Of a stretch of 14,347 bases of DNA, positions 13,931 through 14,347 are shown piece after piece. The DNA is taken from contig MU631370.1 of NCBI GenBank assembly GCA_026770615.1, forward strand, positions 58,472-72,818, read 5' to 3'. A program made the translations under genes and the position numbers. The stretch comes from Pavlovales sp. CCMP2436. Taxonomy: Eukaryota > Haptophyta > Pavlovophyceae > Pavlovales. Each line of letters begins with the position of its first letter. Positions within the stretch are counted from its first letter, which is position 1. Below the pieces are notes generated by a model. It was not told where the DNA came from. It saw only the letters and a list, made by a program, of their open reading frames with translations, and did no database searches.

Positions 13931-14347
13931 CAGTAGGCGCGGGTCGTGCGCCGCGGCCGCCGCAAGCCACTCCCTCCAGAGCCGGACGAACACCCCCGCC
14001 GTCAGCAGCCGCTCTGCTTTTGGCCGGCGTGGGCTCGTGCTCATGCTCATGCTCGCCTCGGCGAGCGCTGCGTCGGAGGAACAGTGGCTGCCCGAATCAG
14101 GGGTGTCCTGCCGCTCGCCCCCTCTCCCATCCCCCCCCTTCCCCCGCCCGGCGCGCTGCTCGGAGCGGGGGGAGACGGCGTGGGCCGAGGGCGTGCGCAG
14201 GTCCGGCGGAGCTCCATCGGCTCCGCTGCCCGTAGCTCCGATCGCAGCAGCCACTGCGAGCGCCGAAGGCGGGGCGGGAAAGGCCTGCTGCGCCGCTGCA
14301 ACCGCTGCGGCGCGGGTCTGTGCGGGCGGGCTGATAGGCGGGCTCGG
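13931..14347 (-). CDS. FAS1 gene, upstream exon (runs off the window)
   Basis: The frame in phase with the FAS1 exon is open from the window edge (14347) to the predicted donor at 13931, 139 codons. The first 90 or so residues are Ala/Pro/Gly/Ser-rich and look like a linker or disordered region. The end, RLLTAGVFVRLWREWLAAAA followed by HDPRLL, fits the first helix of a FAS1 domain (family: L..xxFSxFLxALxAAGL), so the domain appears split by the intron. The start codon is outside the window. Other introns in the low-complexity part are possible. Confidence 0.5.

Overview
The window looks like nuclear DNA of a GC-rich unicellular eukaryote, most likely an alga (haptophyte-like is my best guess, at low confidence). 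Two host genes sit at the two edges. At the left is the 3' end of hslU, on the + strand and ending at 149. At the right is a fasciclin (FAS1) domain gene on the minus strand, with one inferred GT-AG intron of about 388 nt. The intron, the AT-rich intergenic islands and the amount of decayed retroelement sequence argue against a bacterium. The two genes converge, and about 13 kb of repeats lies between them.

Layout. 1-149: hslU C-terminus. 150-1100: AT-rich intergenic DNA with short inverted repeats, a recurring 13-bp palindrome and one copy of an AT-rich repeat family that returns at 12.4-13.0 kb in the opposite orientation. 1100-2450: unassigned DNA with a G-rich tract and a strong hairpin. 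2450-7500: mainly minus-strand relics. These are an unrecognised broken gene, a 3'-terminal retroelement segment (copy A), a frameshifted stretch that resembles the C-terminal part of a reverse transcriptase, and two further unrecognised reading frames. Two foldback elements cut through this stretch (4136-4432 and 6922-7506). One of them holds a tRNA-like A box and B box at canonical spacing. 7500-10430: three protein-period minisatellites (33, 60 and 66 bp) and shorter copies B and C of the terminal segment. 10430-11490: possible retroelement terminal sequence with a TATA-like motif, then featureless DNA. 11493-12240: an element with inverted repeats of about 100 bp and a 77-codon ORF inside. 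12250-13200: AT-rich repeats. 13204-14347: FAS1 gene.

How it fits together. Copies A, B and C share one end exactly and differ at the other. Read on the minus strand this is the 5'-truncation pattern of LINE-type retrotransposons, and the reverse-transcriptase-like relic lies upstream on the same strand. The + strand also carries gag-like open frames and LTR-like hints, so orientation is not settled. I found no CRISPR array, no intact mobile-element enzyme and no convincing new defence or metabolic system. The more unusual material is in the repeats.
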